Assembly (NCBI RefSeq): GCF_002159555.1
Contig: NZ_NFIV01000012.1
Coordinates: forward strand, 1-49,350
DNA: 49,350 nt
Direction of reading: 5' to 3'
Source: Muribaculum sp. An289
Lineage (GTDB): Bacteria; Bacteroidota; Bacteroidia; Bacteroidales; UBA932
The position numbers and the translations under genes are program-made. The notes beneath the pieces were generated by a model. That model saw only the letters and a program-made list of their open reading frames with translations. It did not search any database and was not told the origin of the DNA. Shown here one piece after another: positions 28,232 through 36,310 of the stretch; the first letter of the stretch is position 1, and each line of letters starts with the position of its first letter.

Positions 28232-28795
28232 TTATTTAGCGCTTGCCGATTTACCAGCCTTACGACGAAGCTGTTCACCGACGAACTTGATACCCTTGCC
28301 CTTATATGGCTCTGGTTTACGCAGAGACCTTATCTTTGCGGCAACCTGGCCCAAAAGCTGTTTGTCATGGCTTTTAAGCACAAGCACAGGGTTTGCTCCC
28401 TTTTTAACGGCTTCGGCTTCAGCCTTTACTTCCGGAGGCAGCATGAAGTGTATATCATGCGAATAACCGAGGGACATTTCGAGCACCTGCCCTTTTACTT
28501 CCACACGGTAACCGACACCGACGAATTCCTGTTTGATGGTAAAACCTTCAGAAACTCCCACTACCATATTGTGAATCAGCGCACGGTACAATCCATGGAG
28601 CGAACGGTGTGCGGGATCATCAGTAGGACGGGACAATGTAACAGTGTTACCCTCAACTTTCACGGTAATGTCAGGATTTACTTTCAACGACATTTCCGTT
28701 TTCTGAGGTCCTTTAACCTTGACCGTATTGTCGGGGCTTACTTCTACCGTAACTCCGGCCGGAAGGTGTACAGGCAATTTTCCTATTCTTGACAT
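28232..28795 (-). CDS. rplF: 50S ribosomal protein L6
   Basis: The 187-residue protein has [20 protein letters not shown], two L6 repeats, and the conserved [31 protein letters not shown] end near the factor-binding site. It lies 20 nt after rpsH. Confidence 0.98.
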   Translation of the reverse strand: MSRIGKLPVHLPAGVTVEVSPDNTVKVKGPQKTEMSLKVNPDITVKVEGNTVTLSRPTDDPAHRSLHGLYRALIHNMVVGVSEGFTIKQEFVGVGYRVEVKGQVLEMSLGYSHDIHFMLPPEVKAEAEAVKKGANPVLVLKSHDKQLLGQVAAKIRSLRKPEPYKGKGIKFVGEQLRRKAGKSASAK

Positions 28796-28815
28796 TTCTA
28801 TTATCTTTTATAAAA

Positions 28816-29211
28816 TTAATAAACGTAACAAATGAGCTCGCCGCCGACATTCAATTCTTTGGCCTTTTTGTCTGTGATGACACCTTTCGAAGTCGAAAGG
28901 ATGGCAATTCCCAGACCGTTGAGTATTCTTGGAATCTTGTCCACCGGAGCATAACGCCTCAGACCTGGAGTCGAAATCCTGCCAATCTTCTTGATTGCCG
29001 GTTTCTTTGTCTCAGGATGATATTTGAGGGCTATCTTGATGGTGTTGTAAGGCGTGCCCTCGACCACTTTGTAAGTCAGGATGTAGCCCTGCTCGAAAAG
29101 TATCTCGGTAAGTGCGAGTTTCATCTTCGACGAAGGCACTTCCACAACCTTGTGGCCTACCATATACGCATTGCGTATCCTTGTCAAATAATCTGCAATT
29201 GGATCAGTCAT
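28816..29211 (-). CDS. rpsH: 30S ribosomal protein S8
   Basis: The 131-residue protein starts MTDPIADYLTRIRNAYMVGHK and ends with GLGIAILSTSKGVITDKKAKELNVGGELICYVY, both diagnostic. In Escherichia coli S8 represses the spc operon. Nothing here shows whether that holds. Confidence 0.98.
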   Translation of the reverse strand: MTDPIADYLTRIRNAYMVGHKVVEVPSSKMKLALTEILFEQGYILTYKVVEGTPYNTIKIALKYHPETKKPAIKKIGRISTPGLRRYAPVDKIPRILNGLGIAILSTSKGVITDKKAKELNVGGELICYVY

Positions 29212-29284
29212 AATGTTTTTGTTTTTCTAAATATCGACGTTCACACGCCCGATATCCAATGTGTTTATAATAAATGATTAAAAT

Positions 29285-29554
29285 TTACCAACTTGCTTTT
29301 TTTACACCCGGAATAAGACCGTTGCTTGCCATCTCGCGGAACTGTATACGGCTGATGCCGAACTGGCGCATATATCCTTTCGGACGGCCTGTAAGAGAAC
29401 AGCGGTTGTGAAGGCGGCAAGGGGACGAATTCTTAGGAAGTTTATCCAAAGCGGCCCAGTCTCCGGCTTCTTTGAGAGCCTTTCTCTTAGCGGCATATTT
29501 GGCCACCAGCTTTGCGCGTTTCACTTCGCGGGCTTTCATTGATTCTTTTGCCAT
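29285..29554 (-). CDS. rpsN: 30S ribosomal protein S14
   Basis: The 89-residue zinc-free form of S14 has [20 protein letters not shown] and [38 protein letters not shown]. The gap to rpsH is 73 nt, the largest inside the spc genes. I see no hairpin with a T-run in it. Confidence 0.97.
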   Translation of the reverse strand: MAKESMKAREVKRAKLVAKYAAKRKALKEAGDWAALDKLPKNSSPCRLHNRCSLTGRPKGYMRQFGISRIQFREMASNGLIPGVKKASW

Positions 29555-29564
29555 ATCCTAATCT

Positions 29565-30164
29565 TTAATTGTTATGTTTCTTGAAAGGCACACCGAATTC
29601 ACGAAGGAGCGCACGTGCTTCTTCATCGGTACCGGCCGTTGTCACGAATGTGATTTCCATTCCCATTACCTTGGTTATCTTGTCGATATCGATTTCAGGG
29701 AATATGATCTGCTCTTTGATTCCGAGGGTATAGTTTCCTCTTCCGTCAAATTTCTCGTCCACACCGTTGAAATCACGGATACGAGGGAGGGAAACAGCGA
29801 TGAGCCTCTCAAGGAATTCGTACATCTTCGCCGAACGGAGTGTCACCTTGACACCGATAGGCATCCCCTTACGGAGTTTGAAGTTGGAAATATCCTTCCT
29901 TGACAAAGTCTGGACGGCTTTCTGACCGGTAATCTGGGTAAGTTCCTGCTGAGCCACTTCGATAAGCTTCTTGTCGGCAGTAGCGCTTCCTATACCCTGG
30001 TTGATGCTTATCTTGACCAGTTTCGGGCACTGCATGACAGTAGTATACGAGAACTCCTTCATCAGAACCGGAACTATTTCCTCTTTATATTTTTTCAGCA
30101 GAGTAGGGACATATCCCTTAGCAGGCAAGGCCTGATCTGCAACTGCGGTAGTCTTCTTTGCCAT
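29565..30164 (-). CDS. rplE: 50S ribosomal protein L5
   Basis: The 199-residue 5S rRNA-binding protein has [40 protein letters not shown] and [27 protein letters not shown]. An N-terminal Ala/Lys extension precedes the core. Its start overlaps the rplX stop by 1 nt (TAATG). Confidence 0.98.
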   Translation of the reverse strand: MAKKTTAVADQALPAKGYVPTLLKKYKEEIVPVLMKEFSYTTVMQCPKLVKISINQGIGSATADKKLIEVAQQELTQITGQKAVQTLSRKDISNFKLRKGMPIGVKVTLRSAKMYEFLERLIAVSLPRIRDFNGVDEKFDGRGNYTLGIKEQIIFPEIDIDKITKVMGMEITFVTTAGTDEEARALLREFGVPFKKHNN

Positions 30165-30481
30165 TATTTGATTTCCTCCCCAGATTTTTTAGCATAACGT
30201 ACAAGCTTGCCGTTCTCCAGACGACGCCCGATTCTTGTAGGAACTCCCTTGACAGGATCCAGCGGGTTGAGATTGGAAATGTGGATGCTTGCTTCTTTCT
30301 TGATAATTCCGCCCTGAGGGTTCTTAGGAGACGGTTTGGTGTGCTTGCTGATGATATTCACACCCTCGACGATAGCACGCTCCTTCTTAGGGAACACCTC
30401 AAGCACCTTTCCGGTCTTGCCTCTGTCATTTCCGGAATTTACATAGACCATATCGCCTTTTTTAATGTGTAACTTGCTCAT
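30164..30481 (-). CDS. rplX: 50S ribosomal protein L24
   Basis: The 105-residue protein has the KOW motif ([42 protein letters not shown]) and starts 50S assembly. It overlaps rplE by 1 nt. Confidence 0.98.
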   Translation of the reverse strand: MSKLHIKKGDMVYVNSGNDRGKTGKVLEVFPKKERAIVEGVNIISKHTKPSPKNPQGGIIKKEASIHISNLNPLDPVKGVPTRIGRRLENGKLVRYAKKSGEEIK

Positions 30482-30493
30482 AATTAATATATT

Positions 30494-30859
30494 TTAAAGT
30501 ACTTCAGGTGCCAATGAGACGATTTTCATGTAATTATCCCTCAATTCCCTGGCTACCGGCCCGAAAATACGGGTGCCACGGATTTCACCCTGGTTATTGA
30601 GTAAAACGCAGGCATTGTCATCGAAACGGATATACGAACCGTCTGCCCTGCGGATTTCTTTCTTGGTGCGGACTACTACGGCCTTTGAAACGCTGCCTTT
30701 CTTGGCATCGCCACCAGGCAACGCACTCTTAATGGCGACTACTATCATGTCGCCTACGGTTGCATAACGACGGCGCGTACCGCCCAGAACGCGGATGCAA
30801 AGAACTTCCTTGGCTCCGCTGTTGTCTGCCACCTGTAAACGTGTTTCCTGCTGTATCAT
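30494..30859 (-). CDS. rplN: 50S ribosomal protein L14
   Basis: The 121-residue protein starts [41 protein letters not shown], a near-invariant block. The frame is open 14 codons further upstream, but the ATG at 30857-30859 is the family start and lies just after the rpsQ stop. Confidence 0.98.
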   Translation of the reverse strand: MIQQETRLQVADNSGAKEVLCIRVLGGTRRRYATVGDMIVVAIKSALPGGDAKKGSVSKAVVVRTKKEIRRADGSYIRFDDNACVLLNNQGEIRGTRIFGPVARELRDNYMKIVSLAPEVL

Positions 30860-30861
30860 TG

Positions 30862-31116
30862 TTACTTGACTTTTTCTACGATTTCTACTAACCTCCAGCA
30901 CTTGGTCTTACTCAAAGGACGGGTCTCCATGATACGGACGGTATCGCCCTCACTGCACTCGTTCTTCTCGTCATGTGCTACGAACTTTGTGGTCTTATTT
31001 ACGAATTTACCGTAAATAGGATGCTTCACTTTCCTATTGACAGCCACCACGATGGACTTGTCCATCTTATTGCTGACAACTATGCCTACTCTTTCTTTAC
31101 GAAGATTCCTTTCCAT
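30862..31116 (-). CDS. rpsQ: 30S ribosomal protein S17
   Basis: The 84-residue OB-fold protein has [45 protein letters not shown] and [19 protein letters not shown]. It lies 2 nt before rplN. Confidence 0.97.
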   Translation of the reverse strand: MERNLRKERVGIVVSNKMDKSIVVAVNRKVKHPIYGKFVNKTTKFVAHDEKNECSEGDTVRIMETRPLSKTKCWRLVEIVEKVK

Positions 31117-31130
31117 TTCAGATATCTTTT

Positions 31131-31325
31131 TTAGTTCTGTTTCTCTTTTTCGGTAAGAATCGTCAACATGCGCGCGATATCTTTCCTTAATTTCTTAATC
31201 TTTGAGTTGTCCTCCAACGGGGATATGGCATGGTTGATCTTCATCATGTTGAGCTCGGACTTTGCCGACTCGATTCTGTCACGCAGGTCTGCTACAGACA
31301 TATCACGAATTTCTGCTGGTTTCAT
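31131..31325 (-). CDS. rpmC: 50S ribosomal protein L29
   Basis: The 64-residue two-helix protein ([25 protein letters not shown]...[16 protein letters not shown]) lies near the exit of the peptide tunnel. It has the usual position between rplP and rpsQ. Confidence 0.96.
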   Translation of the reverse strand: MKPAEIRDMSVADLRDRIESAKSELNMMKINHAISPLEDNSKIKKLRKDIARMLTILTEKEKQN

Positions 31326-31342
31326 CTTTCACTCCATTAATA

Positions 31343-31762
31343 TTATTCAACATAATCCCTGCGCACGACAAACTTGGTCTGTACCGGCAATTTCTGGGCA
31401 CCGAGACGAAGCGCCTCCTTGGCAATAGCCAATGGAACTCCCTCGGCCTCGATAAGCATACGGCCCGGGGTAACAGGAGCCACAAAGCCCTCAGGGTTAC
31501 CTTTACCTTTACCCATACGCACTTCGGCAGGCTTCTTGGTATAAGGCTTGTCAGGGAAAATCCTGATCCAAATCTTACCTTCACGCTTCATGTAACGCAC
31601 TACGGCCTGACGTGCGGCTTCTATCTGCTGACCGGTAAGCCAGCAGCTCTCAAGAGTCTTGATGCCGAAAGAACCGAAAGCGAGCTGGTGCCCCCTCTGG
31701 GCATTTCCTTTCATGCGGCCTTTCTGTTGCCTCCTGAACTTAGTTTTCTTTGGTTGTAACAT
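31343..31762 (-). CDS. rplP: 50S ribosomal protein L16
   Basis: The 139-residue protein starts [24 protein letters not shown] and ends [16 protein letters not shown], typical of L16 at the A-site tRNA. A longer in-frame start exists 16 codons upstream but falls in the leader. In the canonical S10 operon rpsC lies immediately upstream. Here it is replaced by an intergenic region with a promoter, then a gene on the opposite strand, so rplP is the first gene of the operon. Confidence 0.97.
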   Translation of the reverse strand: MLQPKKTKFRRQQKGRMKGNAQRGHQLAFGSFGIKTLESCWLTGQQIEAARQAVVRYMKREGKIWIRIFPDKPYTKKPAEVRMGKGKGNPEGFVAPVTPGRMLIEAEGVPLAIAKEALRLGAQKLPVQTKFVVRRDYVE

Positions 31763-31833
31763 CTCTTTATTACCTTTAATTAACTTTCTAATAATCAATA
31801 AATTAAGCACTTCAGTGCATAATTCAAGGGTTG

Positions 31834-31863
31834 CAAAGTTACGACTTTTTTTTGAAATACAAA
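31834..31863 (-). promoter_or_regulatory. Promoter of the rplP-to-glnA operon
   Basis: On the minus strand TTTG (31860-31863) is followed after 18 nt by TAACTTTG (31834-31841), matching the Bacteroidota promoter. Transcription would start near 31826, giving a leader of about 65 nt before rplP. That leader contains the short palindrome GCACTTCAGTGC (31807-31818). This promoter would drive some 23 genes including secY, rpoA and glnA. Confidence 0.7.
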
Positions 31864-32037
31864 TTTTTCTATGAAAATTTTACAACTTTTGGCACAAAAA
31901 ATTTCAATATTAAGAGATGAATTTTCAGCGCATTACAAATACGGAAAAAATGTTCGCGGTACGGTTTTGGCATAAAAACGGCTCCGGCAGACGAAACATT
32001 TTATATTTTTGTACCGGCGACCCCAGGACATGAGGAA

Positions 32038-32718
32038 ATGAAAAATTTTTCAACCATAACGGCAGCTTTCCTCGCATTGCTCTTCTTCGCATGCAATTGC
32101 GGGGAACTTGCCGCACAGAACACGGACAAAGACGACTTCATGCAATACATAGTGGAGCCGGACGGAGACACCGTATACATCTCCACCCTGAAAACTGCAA
32201 AGATTTATGCCCGTATCCCGAAACAGAAAGGCTCGTACTGGAGAAAATATTACCGTGACGTGCAGAATTTCGGGAAGACCTATCCATACGCACTGATGGC
32301 CAAAGAAATCCTGATGGAAACGGACAGCACCATCTTCTCGGAAAATTTTACACGGACACAGAGGGAAAAATTCATCAGAGGTGTCGAAAAAGAACTTTTC
32401 GCGAGATTCGAAAAACCGCTCAGGAGCATGACCGTCACCCAGGGGAAAATGCTCATGAAACTGATCGACCGGGAAGTCGGAATCACCTCTTATAATATAA
32501 TAAAGGACTACAAGGGAGGCATAACCGCGGGATTCTGGCAGGCTGTGGCAAAACTTTTCGGCTCCGACCTGAAGAAACCATACGACAAGGACGGCGAGGA
32601 CGCAAGGCTGGAAGAACTTGTCGGAATATGGGAGGCCGGGGAATATGAAGCCCTCTACTATTCGTTGTTCTGGAAATATCCGGACTTCATCCCGGAATCC
32701 TTTTCATACAACAAATAA
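32038..32718 (+). CDS. DUF4294-family exported protein
   Basis: The 226-residue protein has an N-terminal signal segment, possibly with a lipobox (LFFAC, Cys19), or a cut after ELAAQ. The body matches the DUF4294 family of Bacteroidota, whose function is unknown: DGDTVYISTLKTAKIYA, then YWRKYYRDVQNFGKTYPYALMAKEIL and the LIDREVGITSYNIIKDYKGG block. A -7 box TATTTTTG lies at 32004-32011. Its last 61 nt overlap the convergent LpxH-like gene. Confidence 0.85.
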   Translation: MKNFSTITAAFLALLFFACNCGELAAQNTDKDDFMQYIVEPDGDTVYISTLKTAKIYARIPKQKGSYWRKYYRDVQNFGKTYPYALMAKEILMETDSTIFSENFTRTQREKFIRGVEKELFARFEKPLRSMTVTQGKMLMKLIDREVGITSYNIIKDYKGGITAGFWQAVAKLFGSDLKKPYDKDGEDARLEELVGIWEAGEYEALYYSLFWKYPDFIPESFSYNK

Positions 32719-33404
32719 TTACGCCCGTGCAACCAGTCCCCGAGGACGAACAATTCCCCGCCGCTTTCCACGGGCATCCTGACCTCGCAATGGTAATGTC
32801 CGAAAACATAATAGTCTATACCGCCATTTGCCGGGCCGAAACTGTCAGCGAACCGGTATAAAGGCTCGTCCGTGCCGCGGAATTCATAACGCACCCCGCG
32901 TGCAAGTCTGTTGTGTTTAGACCAATTGTTGCCGATACGGTAGGCCACCCAGGGATGCAGCATCGAAAACAGCCTCTGGGCAATCGTATTATGGAAAAGC
33001 ATCCTGAGGCGCTTATACCCCTTGTCTCCAGGGCCTAATCCGTCCCCATGCCCGAGGCAGAACCTCTTGCCCGCAATGTCTACTATGAACGGCTGGTCGA
33101 GGGGAACCATGCCTATCTCATCACGGAAATAGCTGTACGTCCACACATCATGGTTGCCTTGGAAAAAACAGACCCGTACCCCTCTGTCTACCAGGTTCGC
33201 CAACGCCCCGAGGACACGGACATACCCCCTCGGGACAACATCCCTGTATTCATACCAGAAATCCCAGATATCGCCCATGAGGTACAGGGCCTCCGTATCG
33301 GAAGGCAGAGATTTCAGGAAAGCCGTAAAATCCCTCTCCCGTTCCTTGGGATTCCCGGCATTCAACCCGAGATGCACATCGGCGACAAAAAATGTCTTTC
33401 CCAT
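32658..33404 (-). CDS. lpxH: UDP-2,3-diacylglucosamine diphosphatase-like metallophosphatase
   Basis: The 248-residue protein is a calcineurin-type phosphoesterase close to LpxH, which removes UMP in lipid A synthesis. Metal-binding motifs are DVHLG (Asp9, His11), GDIWDFW (Asp45), GNHD (83-86), GHGDGLG (His119) and FGHYH near residue 205. Bacteroidota commonly use such LpxH homologues. Its last 20 codons are antisense to the DUF4294 gene. It starts 5 nt after uppP and ends the run ftsX-DUF3098-uppP-lpxH. Confidence 0.85.
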   Translation of the reverse strand: MGKTFFVADVHLGLNAGNPKERERDFTAFLKSLPSDTEALYLMGDIWDFWYEYRDVVPRGYVRVLGALANLVDRGVRVCFFQGNHDVWTYSYFRDEIGMVPLDQPFIVDIAGKRFCLGHGDGLGPGDKGYKRLRMLFHNTIAQRLFSMLHPWVAYRIGNNWSKHNRLARGVRYEFRGTDEPLYRFADSFGPANGGIDYYVFGHYHCEVRMPVESGGELFVLGDWLHGRNYLLYEKDSGMKSGYFQNNE

Positions 33405-33409
33405 GACAA

Positions 33410-34207
33410 TCAGGCCGCAAACTCAAATATGAAACAAAACGCCGCGGCCAGTATACAATAGGCCGAAAACCAGGTCAGCTTGGCCTTTTTCACTATCGAT
33501 ATCATGAATTTGCAGGCAAACAGCCCTGAAACGAATGCCGCAATGAAGCCTACCAGCAGAGACAATGTACCTGCCGAAGACTCGCCGACCTCGCCGGAAA
33601 CGAGCGAAAGGAAAGCCTCTCCTAAAATCGGGATTATCACCATGAGGAAAGAAAATCCGGCTACCTGGGAACGTTTCGCCCCCGAAAGAAGCCCGGCCGC
33701 TATCGTCGAGCCGGAACGGGAAAGTCCTGGCATCACGGCGAAAGCCTGGGCTATACCCATTATGATCGCATCCTTGTAATTCAGTTCATGGGATTTCGAC
33801 AGACCTTTTTTCGTAATATAGTCCGACAGGAAAAGGAGCAGCGCCGTAAGCAGGAGCATGGCCCCCACTATTACGAGCCCGGAGCCGAAAACCGCTTCCA
33901 CTTCGTCCTTGAAAAAGAATCCCACTATCATTACCGGAATCAGGGATACGCCTATCTTCGCAAGATATTTCGTCTGCTCATTGTATTTGAACTTGAACAG
34001 CCCGCATATCAGGTCGGCTATTTCCTTCCTGAAAACTACAATGGTACTGCATACGGTAGCAGTGTGGACCATGACCTCGAAAAGCAAATCGGTGCTCTCT
34101 ATTCCGAAAAGCGCCTTCCCTATGGCAAGGTGCCCGCTGCTGCTGACCGGAAGGAACTCGGTCAATCCCTGCACCAAACCCAAAACCAAAGCTTCAAACC
34201 ACTCCAT
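33410..34207 (-). CDS. uppP: Undecaprenyl-diphosphatase
   Basis: The 265-residue membrane enzyme recycles undecaprenyl pyrophosphate, the lipid carrier for peptidoglycan and O-antigen. It has [14 protein letters not shown] at 14-27 with the essential Glu17, and the second active-site motif [14 protein letters not shown]. About seven to eight transmembrane segments are visible. It overlaps the upstream DUF3098 gene by 1 nt (TGATG). Confidence 0.95.
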   Translation of the reverse strand: MEWFEALVLGLVQGLTEFLPVSSSGHLAIGKALFGIESTDLLFEVMVHTATVCSTIVVFRKEIADLICGLFKFKYNEQTKYLAKIGVSLIPVMIVGFFFKDEVEAVFGSGLVIVGAMLLLTALLLFLSDYITKKGLSKSHELNYKDAIIMGIAQAFAVMPGLSRSGSTIAAGLLSGAKRSQVAGFSFLMVIIPILGEAFLSLVSGEVGESSAGTLSLLVGFIAAFVSGLFACKFMISIVKKAKLTWFSAYCILAAAFCFIFEFAA

Positions 34208-34491
34208 CAGTCATTCTGTTTTATCCTGGGCCTGCCCATTATGCCCACAATCTCGATAACGATTCCGGCTATGATGAGAATCGGGGCAGCCACCATTCTG
34301 GTAAAATTGAACATCTCCCAATTGAAGAAATCCGGATTGTCGCTCTTGCCGCCGGCCAAAAGTATGAAACCCGAAACCATGACGACAAGCCCCACAAGGA
34401 GCAGCCTGAGGCCTCTTTCGGAAATGGCCATTTTACCGCCGTCCTGTTCTTTGCGGACCTGTTTCCGGACATTGTTTTTCTGCTGTACCAT
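34207..34491 (-). CDS. DUF3098-family small membrane protein
   Basis: The 94-residue protein has two membrane segments (about residues 28-46 and 65-85) with a [19 protein letters not shown] loop between them. This matches DUF3098, a Bacteroidota family of unknown function nearly always found between ftsX and uppP, as here. A role linked to division or to lipid-carrier recycling is suggested by position only. Confidence 0.85.
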   Translation of the reverse strand: MVQQKNNVRKQVRKEQDGGKMAISERGLRLLLVGLVVMVSGFILLAGGKSDNPDFFNWEMFNFTRMVAAPILIIAGIVIEIVGIMGRPRIKQND

Positions 34492-34508
34492 AAACTATCA
34501 CTAATTTT

Positions 34509-35375
34509 TCACAAATATAAATCATCTTTGGAAAAGCCCACCAGCCTGTTTATAACTACCGCCGTCGATATGCAGCACACCGTAACGCCGAGAAGCACGA
34601 TGAACACGAGCGTCCCCGCAATGGCTTCCTTGCTCGCGGCCTCCATTATTCCGGGAAAATCGCCCTTGACGACAAGAAGCACGGCCACAATGGCCACGGC
34701 CGCAATCAGGCCGGCAATCATCCCCTGGAACAGGGCTTGCACAAGGAAAGGCTTGCGTATGAACGCCTTAGTCGCCCCCACCAGCTGCATGGCATAAATC
34801 GTGAACCGCTTCGAATACAGGTTAAGGCGCACCGTATTGCCTATCAGCACGGAAGATATGAAAAGAAGCAGCAGGATGAAAAAGGCCAGGACTATCCCTA
34901 TCTTTTCTATGTTTTCATTCAGGTTTTCGAAAAGCGTCTGCTGGTAATAAAGCCCGTCCACGTTTTCGATAGCGGTTATACGCCCTTCCAGCGTTCCGAG
35001 GCTGTCCAAATACGGAGCCTCCACCGATATTTCAAGCGATGCCGGAATCGGCGGTGTCTCGAAAACATCGAGGAAACCGCTGCCGAGCTGTTTTTCCATC
35101 TCCCTTATCCCCTGCTCTTTGGATATGTATTCAACGGACTTCACACCGGGGACGTTCCCGACGGCCTTGGCCGCCGAAAGGGCCTCGGCCTCATCCGCCG
35201 AAAGGGAAAGCTCGGCTGTTATCTTCATGTTTTCCTTAAAATAGTCCGAAACCGACCTGGCATTGGACATTACCATGGCCGCCCCTCCGACAAGGAAGAG
35301 CACCAGACTTATGCTGATTACCGACGAGAGGTACGAATGGACTATTCGCCTTGATATTATTCCTTTTTCCGCCAT
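34509..35375 (-). CDS. ftsX: Cell division protein FtsX
   Basis: The 288-residue membrane protein is the permease-like partner of FtsE, which transmits ATP hydrolysis to peptidoglycan hydrolases. It has one N-terminal and three C-terminal membrane segments with a periplasmic domain between (about residues 45-160), the usual FtsX layout. I chose the ATG at 35373-35375, preceded by a promoter box, over the TTG seven codons upstream. ftsE is not in the window, as is common in Bacteroidota. Confidence 0.92.
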   Translation of the reverse strand: MAEKGIISRRIVHSYLSSVISISLVLFLVGGAAMVMSNARSVSDYFKENMKITAELSLSADEAEALSAAKAVGNVPGVKSVEYISKEQGIREMEKQLGSGFLDVFETPPIPASLEISVEAPYLDSLGTLEGRITAIENVDGLYYQQTLFENLNENIEKIGIVLAFFILLLLFISSVLIGNTVRLNLYSKRFTIYAMQLVGATKAFIRKPFLVQALFQGMIAGLIAAVAIVAVLLVVKGDFPGIMEAASKEAIAGTLVFIVLLGVTVCCISTAVVINRLVGFSKDDLYL

Positions 35376-35400
35376 AGCCGAAACGAATCGCAACAATTTT

Positions 35401-35437
35401 CAAAGATAGTTATTTTCAAAAATATTTCGTATCTTTG
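35401..35437. promoter_or_regulatory. Divergent promoter boxes for ftsX and the GT5-like gene
   Basis: TATCTTTG occurs on the minus strand at 35401-35408 (towards ftsX) and on the plus strand at 35430-35437 (towards the GT5-like gene). Both fit TAnnTTTG. Good -33 boxes are not visible on either side. The two start points would be some 50 nt apart. Confidence 0.5.
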
Positions 35438-35458
35438 TGTTAAATTTATTATCGAATC

Positions 35459-36310
35459 ATGCAAAAAAGCGAGCCCACAAGAGTACTGTTCGTCAATTCG
35501 GAGATATATCCGTATCTTCCGGAGACATACATATCCACTATCGGCAGATATTTGCCGCAGGGAATACAGGAATGCAAGAAAGAGATTCGTTCCTTCATGC
35601 CGAAATACGGATGCATAAACGAAAGGAGGAACCAGCTCCATGAAGTAATCAGGCTTTCGGGGATGAACATCGTCATAAACGACGTGGACCGCCCGTTAAT
35701 TATAAAGGTGTCATCGATACCGGCCGCAAGGATGCAGGTGTATTTCATAGACAACGAGGATTATTTCCAGAGAAAATATGTCTTCACCGATGAAAACGGG
35801 AAATTTTTCGACGACAATGGCGAAAGGGCCGTATTTTTTGCCCGCGGGGTTCTCGAGACCGTAAAAAAACTCAGGTGGAAGCCCGACATCATACATTGCC
35901 AGGGATGGATTTCCCACATCCTCCCCCTTTATCTGAAAAAATGCTATAAGGACGACCCTATTTTTTCAAATACGAAAGTAGTGCTGTCGCTGTATGACGA
36001 GTTCTTGGAAGAGAGGTTCAGTGCGGACCTGGCCGAAAAGGCGGCGCTTCCAGGATTGGAATCCAAAGACTTCGAGCTCTTCGCAGAGCCTGTCGGCATA
36101 AATCTTGCAAAATTGGCTTCTTTCCATTCCGACGGGATTATCATGGGCTCGGACAGCATCCCTGCGGAACTTGAAGGTTTCTGCAAAGAATTGGGCCGCC
36201 CTGTTTTGCCGTATTTTAAAATCGAGAATGGGAACAACGACTACATTAAGGTTTATAACGATTTTTACGACAGAATCATAGGCAACACAAATGAAGATAA
36301 CGCTCAATAG
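35459..36310 (+). CDS. Glycogen/starch-synthase-like protein (GT5 N-terminal domain only)
   Basis: The 283-residue protein matches the N-terminal half of GT5 starch/glycogen synthases (VLFVNSEIYPYLPE, PDIIHCQGWISHILPLYL). The second Rossmann domain that completes the active site is missing. The ADP-glucose-binding KxGGL motif near the N-terminus is replaced by ETYISTIG. Such short proteins are common in Bacteroidota and usually lie next to a DUF4270 gene, as here (20-nt overlap). A real synthase activity is doubtful, and a binding or regulatory role is possible. Confidence 0.8.
   Translation: MQKSEPTRVLFVNSEIYPYLPETYISTIGRYLPQGIQECKKEIRSFMPKYGCINERRNQLHEVIRLSGMNIVINDVDRPLIIKVSSIPAARMQVYFIDNEDYFQRKYVFTDENGKFFDDNGERAVFFARGVLETVKKLRWKPDIIHCQGWISHILPLYLKKCYKDDPIFSNTKVVLSLYDEFLEERFSADLAEKAALPGLESKDFELFAEPVGINLAKLASFHSDGIIMGSDSIPAELEGFCKELGRPVLPYFKIENGNNDYIKVYNDFYDRIIGNTNEDNAQ

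Noticed and set aside
29212-29284. A promoter or regulatory hairpin between rpsN and rpsH
   Set aside because: The 73-nt gap is large for the operon, but no TAnnTTTG box with a -33 box and no stable stem could be seen.
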